A DNA stretch of 64,000 bases from Sphingobacteriales bacterium 50-39 (GTDB lineage: Bacteria; Bacteroidota; Bacteroidia; Chitinophagales; Chitinophagaceae): positions 1 through 64,000 of the forward strand of contig MKTZ01000011.1 of NCBI GenBank assembly GCA_001898505.1. The letters are read 5' to 3'. The notes beneath the pieces were generated by a model. That model saw only the letters and a program-made list of their open reading frames with translations, had not been told where the DNA came from and made no database searches. The translations under genes were made by a program, and so were the position numbers. How positions within the stretch are numbered: the first letter of the stretch is position 1; every line of letters starts with the position of its first letter. Of this stretch, positions 1 through 8,315 are shown in pieces.

Positions 1-22
1 TCCAGGATAGGGAAATATTGTT

Positions 23-376
23 CTAATAAGAATGACATGCGTTTGTTTTTAAGTTGATGAATAGTTTATAGCTACGACAACACAATGCCTTCGGGGTATT
101 TTTGCCGGCACTCTTTCTGGCCCATCCGTATTCGCCATATTTCCGGCTGCGCCGGTACAGTAGGCTGATCCCCATGGCCCCCGACCCAAAGCTTAGTACT
201 ACGCAGATCCAGGAGTTGATATGACAGAGATAGAGCGCAACAAAAAGGAGAAAGTCGGCGATAAGAGTAGCTCCTGCATAGAGGATATACTGGGCTTTCA
301 ATCCCCGAAACTCGATAGGCTTCCCAATGCCCCTGTTTATGATATAGGTTGTCATGAGTAAAGGATTAAATACCAA
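23..376 (-). CDS. traF: TraF-like conjugation protein (DUF4133 family)
   Basis: This is a 117-residue protein resembling the small TraF (DUF4133) subunit of Bacteroidota conjugative transposons of the CTnDOT type, an inner-membrane part of the mating-pair apparatus. The sequence shows a short polar N-terminus followed by two closely spaced hydrophobic segments (about residues 33-50 and 55-72) and a basic cytoplasmic tail starting YRRSRKYG. Its start codon overlaps the end of the upstream traE-like gene by 11 bases, so the two are probably translationally coupled. The next expected gene, the TraG ATPase, would lie to the left of the window. Family assignment rests on size, topology and the neighbour, so function is inferred. 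The tail after residue 85 is rich in Cys and basic residues and may be less conserved. Confidence 0.8.
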   Translation of the reverse strand: MVFNPLLMTTYIINRGIGKPIEFRGLKAQYILYAGATLIADFLLFVALYLCHINSWICVVLSFGSGAMGISLLYRRSRKYGEYGWARKSAGKNTPKALCCRSYKLFINLKTNACHSY

Positions 377-671
377 AAAAGGATCGTATCACCGTCGCCA
401 CCACCGCCAGGAATATCATGGACCCAAACCAGCCGGCCGCTGCTCTCGACGCCTCACCATGCGGGGCATTCCATAGCTGATATACACGTACCGCCCCGAT
501 GAGTCCCAGGATCGCCCCCACTGCATACATGAGCTGCGTCGCCGTATCGAAATATCCCCGTATCAGGGTGTTGGCCTGGCTGATACCGTTGTTGCCGTCG
601 GCTGTCTGTGCCAGCAGATAATGGGTTATTACCATCAACAGCGCGCCAAGCAAAAATGTCTTTTTCTTCAT
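366..671 (-). CDS. traE: TraE-like conjugation protein (DUF4134 family)
   Basis: This 101-residue protein matches the small TraE (DUF4134) subunit of Bacteroidota conjugative elements. It has an N-terminal signal-like segment ending near LLAQTADG, a short soluble stretch, then two hydrophobic segments (about residues 44-62 and 80-97). This resembles VirB2-like pilin subunits, which is an inference from size and topology. I start it at the ATG at 671. A TTG two codons upstream is also possible. It precedes traF on the same strand with overlapping ends. Together they mark the interior of an integrative conjugative element running off the left edge of the window. Confidence 0.85.
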   Translation of the reverse strand: MKKKTFLLGALLMVITHYLLAQTADGNNGISQANTLIRGYFDTATQLMYAVGAILGLIGAVRVYQLWNAPHGEASRAAAGWFGSMIFLAVVATVIRSFFGI

Positions 672-822
672 GTTCAAAATGGTTTAATGATTACTGGTAT
701 TTGATCCCGGAAATGGGGTGGCAGTCAAACCAAACTGTTACCTCCTTTTTTAGTGAACCATAACTGCCACTGCCATTTGTCCGGGCTGCTACATAGAGCC
801 TCTTCCGATTTAAAACCTTATC

Positions 823-993
823 CTATGTGTCATCCTTAGCCATTGAAGGAGAATGAAGCTTTTTTGACATTTTTTTGGTAAAATGCAGCCGTATGTTGCT
901 GCGATAGAAAAGTATCCCTGCAACCACGTAATACGCAACCGTAGCCAGAATGATGGTTTCAATGAAACTGCTGGATGAAATATGTTTTAACAT
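823..993 (-). CDS. small membrane protein of the conjugative element
   Basis: A 56-residue reading frame begins MLKHISSSSFIETIILATV and carries one strong hydrophobic segment (about residues 11-29), followed by a basic tail (RSNIRLHFTKKMSKK). It is read in the same direction as traE, about 150 bases upstream of it. Bacteroidota conjugative elements often carry a short single-span protein just before traE, so it plausibly belongs to the transfer operon. That positional argument is the main support, together with the clean hydrophobic/basic layout. No function can be assigned. Confidence 0.6.
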   Translation of the reverse strand: MLKHISSSSFIETIILATVAYYVVAGILFYRSNIRLHFTKKMSKKLHSPSMAKDDT

Positions 994-1061
994 GTCTTGT
1001 CATTTGGTGAAGAATTTTATTGACAAGACAAATATGATACGTCGGTGGCGTGTAAACCTTT

Positions 1062-1078
1062 TACCTAATCTTTAGGTT
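1062..1078. promoter_or_regulatory. inverted repeat upstream of the transfer genes
   Basis: ACCTAA and TTAGGT flank three bases at 1063-1077, about 70 bases upstream of the small membrane gene at 823-993. It may be an operator for control of the transfer operon, but no binding protein can be named. Confidence 0.3.
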
Positions 1079-1164
1079 AAACGAAATAGTTTCACAAGAT
1101 GAGTATTACCGGGGGAAATGAAGGGTGATCAAACGTCGTTCGCTTACCTATCTGACGATAAGGC

Positions 1165-1191
1165 AATAAAAAAGCCAGGAGATATTTCCTG
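1165..1191 (-). terminator. intrinsic terminator of the 70-residue gene
   Basis: Read on the minus strand, a CAGGA/TCCTG stem with a six-base loop is followed by GCTTTTTTATT. It lies about 27 bases past the stop codon of the gene at 1218-1430 and separates it from the transfer genes. Confidence 0.6.
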
Positions 1192-1217
1192 ACCATCGGA
1201 TTTTTTCAATTATTTGG

Positions 1218-1430
1218 CTAGTCTTTTTTTTCTTCGAATTTTTTCCTTGCCTCTTGAAATTGATCCTTAACAACCTCCATGAGCCGGTCAGAAAAAATTT
1301 CAGCGATCTCCTTTGGGCTCATTCCCTGTTGAATTTCCGACCTTTGTTCCTGTGTCTTACGAAATGCAGACAAAACATCACGGTCCCCATAGTTTCCCTG
1401 GCCCATGCTTCTATCAAAAAAGGTATTCAT
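1218..1430 (-). CDS. small charged hypothetical protein
   Basis: I do not recognise this 70-residue protein. It begins MNTFFDRSMGQGNYG. Its second half is strongly charged and predicted helical, ending in a KFEEKK-type run, so a short coiled coil or a partner-binding helix is likely. It has no signal peptide and no membrane segment. It lies downstream of rteC on the same strand with about 230 bases between them, and has its own terminator. It may therefore be an accessory gene of the conjugative element. Confidence 0.55.
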   Translation of the reverse strand: MNTFFDRSMGQGNYGDRDVLSAFRKTQEQRSEIQQGMSPKEIAEIFSDRLMEVVKDQFQEARKKFEEKKD

Positions 1431-1657
1431 GATTGTTATTGTTTGAAATAGTTACTGAAGAAATGCTGATTGAGCTCAGGCCTAAAATAGTGCTTTCTTT
1501 TGATCCAGACAAGTCCGTCTCCCTTTGAGATAATACCGCAGTCATAAGAAAGATTTAAGGTGTTTACAATATACTGGATTTTTTGAGGGGCTGACAACTA
1601 TTAGAAAATGTCGACACATGGCATCATTTAAGACCTCTCTGAAGAGCACTTAAATTT

Positions 1658-2467
1658 CTATGGATCCAATCTCTCCCTCCTGTCATTCCAAACCCGTATC
1701 ATTTTTTCCAAATTGGGGTACGTGGACTTTTTCCGGTACCGGTTCGCATTATCCAGGACACTAAAGTCCTTCAGATCTATATTAAATCCTTTTTCAACCA
1801 TTTTAATCAACTCATTAAGTGTAGCCGGCCGGCCATCGATCCATATCCATTGTAGCTCGTATATCGGAACGATAACTTCAGCCACAGCCGATTTCGGCAC
1901 CTTGATCTCAATTTTTTTGCCTGCTAGCCCGGAGTCTTTTATCCGGTCAATTTCATTTTCCAGTATGGTTCTATATTCCTCATACGCCAGCAGCTCACCC
2001 AGTATCAGGCTGGCGCTGCAAAAACTACTGTTAGCTATAAGAAAGTCGCTGGTCCTGGAAGGCAGCCTGAAGGTGAAATATTTTTCATCTTCATCAGTTC
2101 GCCCGGCCCGATAATACCGGTAAAGCTCCTGATGAGCCATAAAAAAAGCCCCGATCCTCCTTTTCTCACTTTCGATATGTTGAAGCAATTCATCCTTGCC
2201 AGTAGTTATCCTGATTACTTCAAAATTATATAACGTCACATAATAGGCATGCAACTTGATAAATGGTAATGACCAGCACTTGAAGTATTCAATTTCCTGC
2301 CCCTTGTTAACGAACGGATGATGCGCCACATATTCTTTCATTCGAATGACAGCCGCTTCGACCAGTTCTATTCTTATATCATATCCCTTTACCGGAGTGG
2401 CTACATAGGATATTGCATCCAAATCCCTCTCTAGCTGCATTTGCAATTCTCTCAAAAAGGCTTCCAT
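1658..2467 (-). CDS. rteC: RteC-type conjugative element regulator
   Basis: This 269-residue protein belongs to the RteC family, the DNA-binding regulator that in CTnDOT activates excision genes under RteA/RteB control. It shows the family hallmark in the middle: a RYYRAGRTDEDEKYFTFRL stretch (about residues 115-135), close to the YYRSG..DEKYFTR signature I associate with RteC proteins. A C-terminal basic helical region, where such proteins bind DNA, ends RVWNDRRERLDP. Length is normal. No rteA/rteB-like two-component genes lie beside it here. Its place upstream of traE/traF on the same strand fits the control end of an integrative conjugative element. Confidence 0.85.
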   Translation of the reverse strand: MEAFLRELQMQLERDLDAISYVATPVKGYDIRIELVEAAVIRMKEYVAHHPFVNKGQEIEYFKCWSLPFIKLHAYYVTLYNFEVIRITTGKDELLQHIESEKRRIGAFFMAHQELYRYYRAGRTDEDEKYFTFRLPSRTSDFLIANSSFCSASLILGELLAYEEYRTILENEIDRIKDSGLAGKKIEIKVPKSAVAEVIVPIYELQWIWIDGRPATLNELIKMVEKGFNIDLKDFSVLDNANRYRKKSTYPNLEKMIRVWNDRRERLDP

Positions 2468-2608
2468 AAATAGCGCTGTTAACTTTAAATGCGTTTAAGA
2501 CATCCTATACCTGTTATGTCATCGGCGCGATCGTGCAGATGGCAAGGGCATTAGTACTCTTCATAAAATTAAGCCGTCTTCTTACAGAATGCAATTGATA
2601 AAAATCAC

Positions 2609-3190
2609 TTAATGGAGGCGCCCGCGCATGCGACTCAGCGTTTCTGGCCTCATGTCAAGGTAGGAAGCAAGGTCCCGAACGGGCACTCTTCTGATTAGTT
2701 CCGGCTGGTGCTCGAGCAAAAAGATATATCTTTCTTCGGCATCCAGCATACGGATATTCCTCGCCTGCCGATGCCATATTCGCAGGTATTTATTGGTCAG
2801 CACTCTCCCGATCACATTAAACTCAATAAATGTTCGATTCAAATGAAGATATTCATCATGAGTAATATAGAATAGATCACAATCCTCCAGCGCCTGGATA
2901 AAATCCTTGCTAGCCGCCTGATCATAAAAACTATCTATAGAAACAACTGTCTCTCCCTCCCCAAAAAACCAATCCGACACTTCGCCCTCGTGCAAAATAT
3001 AGTAGCACTTCAATAACCCCTTCTGTATAAAGTATAGATTTTTACATACTTCACCCACTCTTAACAGGTATTCATCTCTTTTAATTGACCTTTTTTTTAT
3101 GATCGCGGGCAAAAAAGAAAGACACTCGCTTGAAAGAGGCCAGCCTTCAGAAGATGCAATAGAATTCAGGAAGAATAATAACTGTTCCAT
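2609..3190 (-). CDS. Crp/Fnr family transcriptional regulator
   Basis: This is a cyclic-nucleotide-binding-like regulator of about 193 residues, the common Bacteroidota short Crp/Fnr type. The N-terminal beta-roll domain carries RVGEVCKNLYFIQKGLLKCY and WFFGEGETV segments. A long dimerisation helix follows, and the C-terminal helix-turn-helix reads PVRDLASYLDMRPETLSRMR. It lacks the Arg/Ser pair needed for confident cAMP binding, so the ligand is unknown. I place the start at the ATG at 3190 (MEQLLFFLN); an upstream in-frame ATG at 3214 is less likely. It is probably cargo or host DNA at the border of the conjugative element. The target genes are not identifiable. Confidence 0.85.
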   Translation of the reverse strand: MEQLLFFLNSIASSEGWPLSSECLSFLPAIIKKRSIKRDEYLLRVGEVCKNLYFIQKGLLKCYYILHEGEVSDWFFGEGETVVSIDSFYDQAASKDFIQALEDCDLFYITHDEYLHLNRTFIEFNVIGRVLTNKYLRIWHRQARNIRMLDAEERYIFLLEHQPELIRRVPVRDLASYLDMRPETLSRMRGRLH

Positions 3191-3506
3191 AAGACAGATA
3201 AGGTTAATACACAATCCTAATTTAAGAATGGAATGGGTTTCATCTCTTTAGTTAACCCTAAGGGTATGGGTCAGTAAATAATTTCACCAGACAAATCCTA
3301 ATTGTAAGCACTTATTAAAAGCACGCTCCACCGCTATATTACCATCCTGCTTTCCATCTATTTTAAAAAGACCGAAGTTAAATTAAATGACATTTATCAT
3401 ATTCCGTGTGTTTGCCCAAGATTCTGTTTGTTATGAATAGAATTCGGAATAATTTTATTTCAATAGGCATTTTAATTGCCTGCTTCATTCACTTAAACCT
3501 TATAAC
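3191..3506. other. AT-rich intergenic stretch
   Basis: This holds no gene that I can support. It has a small hairpin (AGGCA/TGCCT, 3465-3481) and several AT-rich tracts upstream of the lipoprotein gene at 3507. No clear TAnnTTTG promoter is visible. Confidence 0.4.
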
Positions 3507-4931
3507 ATGAGACCTATTCTATCGTCTGCCGCTGTGCTTAGCGTGCTACTGTTCTTACCCCTTTTCTTTTCCCATTGCTATAAAGCAGACAATACTGGTG
3601 ATCTGGCGGCTCACGATCTTATATCGAGGGCAAAATCGTATGTCTCTTCAATTCAGCAGCAGTCGCCCGTTTATCAGCCCGATAATCCACGAAATGATCG
3701 TACGAGTCGGTCACGGGAATTGCTTTGGTCATCAGCCTCGGTTACTTTATTCCGCGGTCATCCGGCCGTCCTGATCCCTGTACATTTTGCAAAGGATGTT
3801 TTCGTAAAGACCACCTGGGGCGGAAATAATTGCTTTCGGCTGGACAACCAGGAAAGATTGCTGGTATACCAGGATTCAAGCCACAGCTGGCATGCGGAGC
3901 GCGTCACCTCGCTACCCGATACCTTGTACTTAAGGTCCAACCAGAAAATGTTCACCGGCATGGTCCTGGTGGATGATTACTGGGGTAATCCATTGAATAA
4001 ATATCATTATGCTCCTGATGGTACGGTGCAACGCTATGCCCCTGGTCAAACTGCAGCGGCCGCGACAAATCCCAAACAAATAACTCAATCGGTAAGGCCG
4101 GAAGGTTTTATTCAGGTCTGTAAATATATTTATGGATATAATTACGCCGTCGGTAATGAGGCCAATGGAGAACATTGGGTGGAATTTCAAGGCTGCTCAA
4201 CCATGTATACACCGGACGGCGCCGGAGGTGCCGGGGGAGGTAGCTATGGAGGAGTGGTAAGTGGCAGCGGTGGCAGCACCTCTGGTACGATTCCCAAAAA
4301 TCTAGCTCCATACCCCACCATATTAACACCTACACATATAATTATTGACATACAAGACTATCTTAAATGCTTTCAAAACACACCGGGGGCGACCTTTCAG
4401 GTTACAGTATGTGTCGATCAACCCACTCCGGGTAGCCGTAATCCCTGGACAGTTAAGCTTAATGATGGCTCTTCTGGTAGCGGAGCTACTTCCGCCGGGC
4501 ATACTTATTTGATCTTAGCGGAAAATATGCCAGGTGGCTGGTCGATAACACGTAATGTCGGATTTTATCCATCAAAGGGAGTTTGGCCACTATCAGATCC
4601 GGTACCCGGTGTGCTCAATAATGATGAAAATTCTCCGTTCAATATTGCTGCCCAATATAATATTAACAGTACCTTGTTTTTTGCTATGCTGCAATATATC
4701 GTTGGCGCCGCTAGTGACAACTATCAGGTCAATACATTTAATTGTACGAATTTCGCATTAGATGCATTGGAATCAGGTCATATTTATTTACCGCACACCA
4801 TTGGGTATTGGATTGGTGGCTCGGGTGTCGATCCGGGAGACCTGGGTGAAGATATAAGAGGGTTTGATTTTACAGGAATGACTCGAATTACGACCCCATT
4901 TTTTCATTCTAATCTTGGTATTTGTAATTAA
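3507..4931 (+). CDS. exported protein with permuted papain-like domain
   Basis: This 474-residue protein starts with a hydrophobic signal segment (residues 5-22). Cys24 (FFSHC) could be a lipid-attachment site, but the box is atypical. Residues 70-200 form a beta-rich N-terminal domain that I cannot name. Residues 237-262 are a Gly/Ser-rich linker. The C-terminal domain carries His332 (AGHTYLILAEN) followed by Cys413 (FNCTNFALDAL). That His-before-Cys order is typical of circularly permuted NlpC/P60 (LRAT/YiiX-like) peptidases or acyltransferases, so a cell-wall or lipid target is possible. This assignment is an inference from two motifs. Base composition is AT-richer than the backbone, and the gene lies beside a conjugative element. 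A small membrane gene follows 11 bases downstream. Confidence 0.7.
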   Translation: MRPILSSAAVLSVLLFLPLFFSHCYKADNTGDLAAHDLISRAKSYVSSIQQQSPVYQPDNPRNDRTSRSRELLWSSASVTLFRGHPAVLIPVHFAKDVFVKTTWGGNNCFRLDNQERLLVYQDSSHSWHAERVTSLPDTLYLRSNQKMFTGMVLVDDYWGNPLNKYHYAPDGTVQRYAPGQTAAAATNPKQITQSVRPEGFIQVCKYIYGYNYAVGNEANGEHWVEFQGCSTMYTPDGAGGAGGGSYGGVVSGSGGSTSGTIPKNLAPYPTILTPTHIIIDIQDYLKCFQNTPGATFQVTVCVDQPTPGSRNPWTVKLNDGSSGSGATSAGHTYLILAENMPGGWSITRNVGFYPSKGVWPLSDPVPGVLNNDENSPFNIAAQYNINSTLFFAMLQYIVGAASDNYQVNTFNCTNFALDALESGHIYLPHTIGYWIGGSGVDPGDLGEDIRGFDFTGMTRITTPFFHSNLGICN

Positions 4932-4942
4932 ACTGCTTTTCT

Positions 4943-5320
4943 ATGAAATCACGATTTAAAACATTTATTTTTTCAGTCATTCTGGCCACAGCGCTTATAA
5001 GCTCTTGCGGTTGGTTTCTATCAGCTGGCTGGATCTACTTATTAGTAATTATAGGTCATTTTCTTTTTCTCATTCTGGCTGGCATATTACTCGCATTACG
5101 ATTCTCGTTTTTTGTATATAGGCAACAATTCTTTTACATTTTTATCGCAACGTTCAATCTATGCCTTGGATTTCATGCCGTATTTTCTTATCTATTCGGA
5201 CCTGTAAATATCAATTATCCCGAAATGATGTCAATTAACCTGCTGGTAGGAATGGTAATGCTGGTAGATGCACTGCTGCTTAAACGAAAACCATATGAAC
5301 AGTCTTTAAACAAGGGCTAA
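4943..5320 (+). CDS. small four-span membrane protein
   Basis: I do not recognise this 125-residue protein. It has about four hydrophobic segments (roughly residues 8-25, 30-55, 62-85 and 93-110) separated by very short loops, and a polar tail ending KRKPYEQSLNKG. It begins 11 bases after the stop codon of the exported protein at 3507-4931, so the two are almost certainly cotranscribed. A small polytopic protein coupled to a secreted enzyme-like protein could be a partner, an export helper or an immunity factor. None of these can be chosen from the sequence alone. Confidence 0.65.
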   Translation: MKSRFKTFIFSVILATALISSCGWFLSAGWIYLLVIIGHFLFLILAGILLALRFSFFVYRQQFFYIFIATFNLCLGFHAVFSYLFGPVNINYPEMMSINLLVGMVMLVDALLLKRKPYEQSLNKG

Positions 5321-5723
5321 AGAAGGGCGTGCCTTTTCCCGACTCAGCCTCACCATTCAATTGTTCAGACTGGAAGGTCAGCCCCCCAGCCGGCCCCTAT
5401 GAAAAGTAGTCTTCTCTCGACACATTACCCTCCGAAAAGATCGAAGAATGACAATACAAAATTGGCCGCGCCCCTACGGAGCAGGAAAAAGCAAAAGAAT
5501 GAACCAAAGAGGACAAAAGGGGATAAATAGGGACTAAATAAATGTAATTATGTCCGCGGAGATAAGGGAAAATTAGTACGTTTATACCAATAGGATAAGG
5601 TTTAATGGTTATGGAACTGACTAGTGCAGCCCCTTGAATAAAGGGGTTTTTTTATGCCCCTCCTAAACCAATTTCCTTTTCCATGGCATAGCCAATATTG
5701 GCAACCAACTACCCTTTAAAGGT
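5321..5723. other. gene-free stretch between accessory genes
   Basis: About 400 bases without a convincing reading frame. It contains the plus-strand terminator at 5630-5653 and purine-rich DNA around 5480-5540. It may hold the junction between the accessory region and the backbone, but no attachment site or tRNA end is visible. Confidence 0.4.
5630..5653 (+). terminator. intrinsic terminator
   Basis: CCCCTT and AAGGGG form a six-base-pair stem with a five-base loop, followed by seven T. It lies about 310 bases after the small membrane gene, so either that operon has a long trailer or a short unannotated transcript ends here. Confidence 0.7.
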
Positions 5724-6026
5724 CTATTCGAAACCAATTGTTGCATGTGGGCGATTGTATGGGATATCTTCTCCTTCTGCGGCGAAGTAAGCAATCTTTG
5801 TTTCGGCATCTAATTTATCTCCAGGCTTTAGATCGCTTTTTGAAGAAGGAAAGCTTGGGCTATTGCTATAAATAAAGGCAGGCTTGCCATTAAATATGAT
5901 TTTAGCTATTTTAATAGGGGCCGTATGATACTTGCCAAATGATTCTTCGATAAACTCTACAAAAGTTACGTCATCAGATTTTTTTATAGCCCCATTATTA
6001 AGTTGAAAAATGCAGACAAAGCTCAT
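5724..6026 (-). CDS. hypothetical protein, 100 residues
   Basis: I do not recognise this protein. It is a soluble, mixed alpha/beta-looking chain of 100 residues starting MSFVCIFQLNNGAIKKSDD, with no signal peptide or membrane span. The middle (KIIFNGKPAFIYSNSPSFP) looks like beta strands with a loop. It is convergent with the accessory plus-strand genes and lies just before the lipid kinase gene, on the same strand as that gene. Its base composition is AT-rich like the accessory region. Reading frame length and codon use support a real gene, but the role is unknown. Confidence 0.6.
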   Translation of the reverse strand: MSFVCIFQLNNGAIKKSDDVTFVEFIEESFGKYHTAPIKIAKIIFNGKPAFIYSNSPSFPSSKSDLKPGDKLDAETKIAYFAAEGEDIPYNRPHATIGFE

Positions 6027-6082
6027 ATTTCAGGATTAAATGATCGTTAGCCAACTAGGTTATGGCCCGGTTTTTAGAACCT

Positions 6083-6991
6083 TCACCCCGGCTGTATCAG
6101 CTCCAGTATCCGCGGGAGTATGCGAACATCAAAGACCGCTGCCGTCTTCGTAGGATCACCATCGATATGCAATGGCGCCAGCTCGCTATTGACGATCCGC
6201 AGTGCAGGCGTCTGGAAATAAAGGACCTTCCCAATGCTGGGCTTGCCTGGGTTGCGCTTGATGGCATATCCCCCCAGCACCTGCCGCAACACCGCCCACA
6301 ACGTGCGGAACTTATTCATCTTTTTTACGATGACGATATCCAGCAACCCATCGTCCAGCCGGGCCCTCGGCGCAATGGTGAAGTTATTGCCGAACTGGTT
6401 CGCATTGGCGATGCTGATAAAAAACGCTTCCGTGACAAAGGGCTCCACGCCGGGCCCCGGCTCGACCCCGAACTGCCAGCATTTGCCCGTGAAGAAGTGC
6501 CGGAAAGTGACCTTGATATAAGTTTGTAACCCTCTTTTGGACTGTTTTGCAAATGTATGCGCCACCTCCGCATCGAAGCCGATCCCGCACAGCATACACG
6601 AAAATTTGTCGTTGATCATCAACCCGTCGATAAGCGACGCCTTCCCCGAAAAGATAATATCCAGCGCCTTATTGGGATCCTTTGGTATTCGGGCGGCAAA
6701 CGCCAGCCCATTGCCGGACCCCATGGGAATGATGCCAACCCGTACGGGACAGCCTCGCAGGGCGGCCGCCACCGCATTCACCGTACCATCGCCTCCGCAG
6801 ATGACGATATCCGTTACCTGTTGCCCTGCTATGAGCCCTCTTAAATGCTCGTAGTTGCCCTCCGCGTTGGTGGGAAGTATCTCGAAATCGATATGCTGCT
6901 CCTTCGTCCGCCGCGTGATCAGCTCCCGGAGGGAAGACTTTCCACGCACGCCGGAGATAGGATTTATTAAGTAGATGATTTTTCTTGACAT
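6083..6991 (-). CDS. YegS/BmrU-type lipid kinase
   Basis: This 302-residue protein is a diacylglycerol-kinase-catalytic-domain enzyme that phosphorylates a lipid alcohol (diacylglycerol, sphingoid base or similar) with ATP, at the cytoplasmic membrane face. It shows INPISG at the N-terminus, the nucleotide-binding GGDGTVNAV motif at residues 66-74 and the PMGSGNGLA motif near residue 90. The C-terminal beta domain has ARLDDGLLD, typical of the family. Length is normal. The neighbouring genes (unknown small gene, alpha/beta hydrolase) are on the same strand but separated. The exact lipid substrate cannot be read from sequence. Confidence 0.9.
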   Translation of the reverse strand: MSRKIIYLINPISGVRGKSSLRELITRRTKEQHIDFEILPTNAEGNYEHLRGLIAGQQVTDIVICGGDGTVNAVAAALRGCPVRVGIIPMGSGNGLAFAARIPKDPNKALDIIFSGKASLIDGLMINDKFSCMLCGIGFDAEVAHTFAKQSKRGLQTYIKVTFRHFFTGKCWQFGVEPGPGVEPFVTEAFFISIANANQFGNNFTIAPRARLDDGLLDIVIVKKMNKFRTLWAVLRQVLGGYAIKRNPGKPSIGKVLYFQTPALRIVNSELAPLHIDGDPTKTAAVFDVRILPRILELIQPG

Positions 6992-7009
6992 GCCGCTCGT
7001 TCGTTATAG

Positions 7010-7050
7010 GAGCCGCCACAGGCGGCTCGTCCCAGGGACAGACTTTAGCG
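7010..7050. repeat. palindromic hairpin repeat unit
   Basis: Two adjacent perfect hairpins with three-base loops: GAGCCGCC-ACA-GGCGGCTC (7010-7028) and GTCC-CAG-GGAC (7029-7039), followed by GACTTTAGCG. The last ten bases are the reverse complement of CGCTAAAGTC seen at 10697 and 26080, so this is one member of a dispersed family. Confidence 0.7.
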
Positions 7051-7141
7051 ATTGGCAGGAATTAGGCTATTTTATCTTCTCGGACCAATTCCCGCAAGTA
7101 AGTCCGGCGCAAAGATCGATCTTTTCAATGAATGGAAAAGA

Positions 7142-8191
7142 TTAATGCACGCCCAACGCCAACAGCTCCGGCGACACCGACCCCGGCACAGGCTTCAGAT
7201 GCAGGATAGAGCCCATAAAATGATCCACACCCGCCTTCACGCCCTCGATATCATGACAACGGAGCCCCGAACTAAGCACATGCGTGCCCGCCCCGGGAAT
7301 AGCCTCCTTGTATTTGAGGTCCGCATGCGTACCCAGCTGATCGAACATCTCCAGCGCAGCCGACACCTTTACCGTGCTGTCCTGGTGGATCATGTCCTTA
7401 TAATAATATAGCATCTCCACAGGCTGCGTCACTTTCTCGAAGGTCTTGGGCACCATGGCGGTCTCCAGGTATTCCTCCAGCGCCACGACGGCTTCACTGC
7501 GGTATTTCGTATACCAGTACTGATGATACAAGGGCCCGTATTCTTCCTTGCTGATGATATACGGCGAGCCCGTCACCATATGGGCGATCTGCAAGCCCCA
7601 GTGGTTATTGGCTATCCACGCATTGGGATCATTGATGGCGATATTGGGCGACATAAGGATCAGCGCGGCTACTTTGTCAGGATAGGCCGCCGCCAGCTGC
7701 AACGCAAAGCTCCCGCCGGTAGAGGTTCCCATAAGGATCACTTTTTTCCCAAGCTGCTCCCCGATGGCCAGGGCCTGCTTGGCGCTTTCCCAGTATTCGT
7801 CGGCAGTGAGATTCACCATGGCCTCGACAGTGTCGATCCCATGTTCGGCCATACGTGACAGATAAAGATTACAGCCATAGCGGCGGGCAGCCCACCGGTG
7901 TATAGGATCACCCTCTCCCTGGCTGGCGGAAAAACCATGAAGGTATACGATAGCAAATTCGGTCTTGGCCTTGGAACTGTCATTGGCCCATACGATACGC
8001 GCCTCATTGTCCGGCTTCAGCTTATGCTTTGCTTCCCCATCCCGGATATAGTTCTCCAGGGCGGCCGGATCCGAAGGCACGACAGGCATTGCTGAACTAT
8101 AAACAGGGGTAGAAGGACTTGGGCCGAGCAGGTAAATAACATATAGCACAACGGGTATAAGCAGCAACCATCTTAACCATTTTTTACGCAT
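7142..8191 (-). CDS. alpha/beta hydrolase, lysophospholipase-like
   Basis: This 349-residue protein has an N-terminal hydrophobic anchor or signal (LRWLLLIPVVLYVIYLLG) and an alpha/beta-hydrolase fold. The oxyanion motif is YLHGFSAS (near residue 82). The nucleophile elbow is MGTSTGGSFALQL, with Ser in the GxSxG context. A late GAGTHVLSS carries the probable catalytic His. It is likely membrane-anchored or periplasmic and acts on a carboxylic ester, perhaps a lipid. It lies downstream of the small membrane gene region and upstream of the lipid kinase, on the same strand. Substrate is unknown. Confidence 0.85.
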   Translation of the reverse strand: MRKKWLRWLLLIPVVLYVIYLLGPSPSTPVYSSAMPVVPSDPAALENYIRDGEAKHKLKPDNEARIVWANDSSKAKTEFAIVYLHGFSASQGEGDPIHRWAARRYGCNLYLSRMAEHGIDTVEAMVNLTADEYWESAKQALAIGEQLGKKVILMGTSTGGSFALQLAAAYPDKVAALILMSPNIAINDPNAWIANNHWGLQIAHMVTGSPYIISKEEYGPLYHQYWYTKYRSEAVVALEEYLETAMVPKTFEKVTQPVEMLYYYKDMIHQDSTVKVSAALEMFDQLGTHADLKYKEAIPGAGTHVLSSGLRCHDIEGVKAGVDHFMGSILHLKPVPGSVSPELLALGVH

Positions 8192-8315
8192 GGCATGAAT
8201 TTGCGCTTAAATTATAAAATAGCTCCCATATTATATCCTCCATTTTTTCAAAACGGACTACATTTACCCGGAGGTCCGTTTTACGGACATTAACTTTCTA
8301 TGAACAAGACATCCC

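Noticed and set aside
5600-5660. tRNA 3' end as attachment site for the conjugative element
   Set aside because: The CCCCTT/AAGGGG stem is a plain terminator; no T-arm sequence is present.
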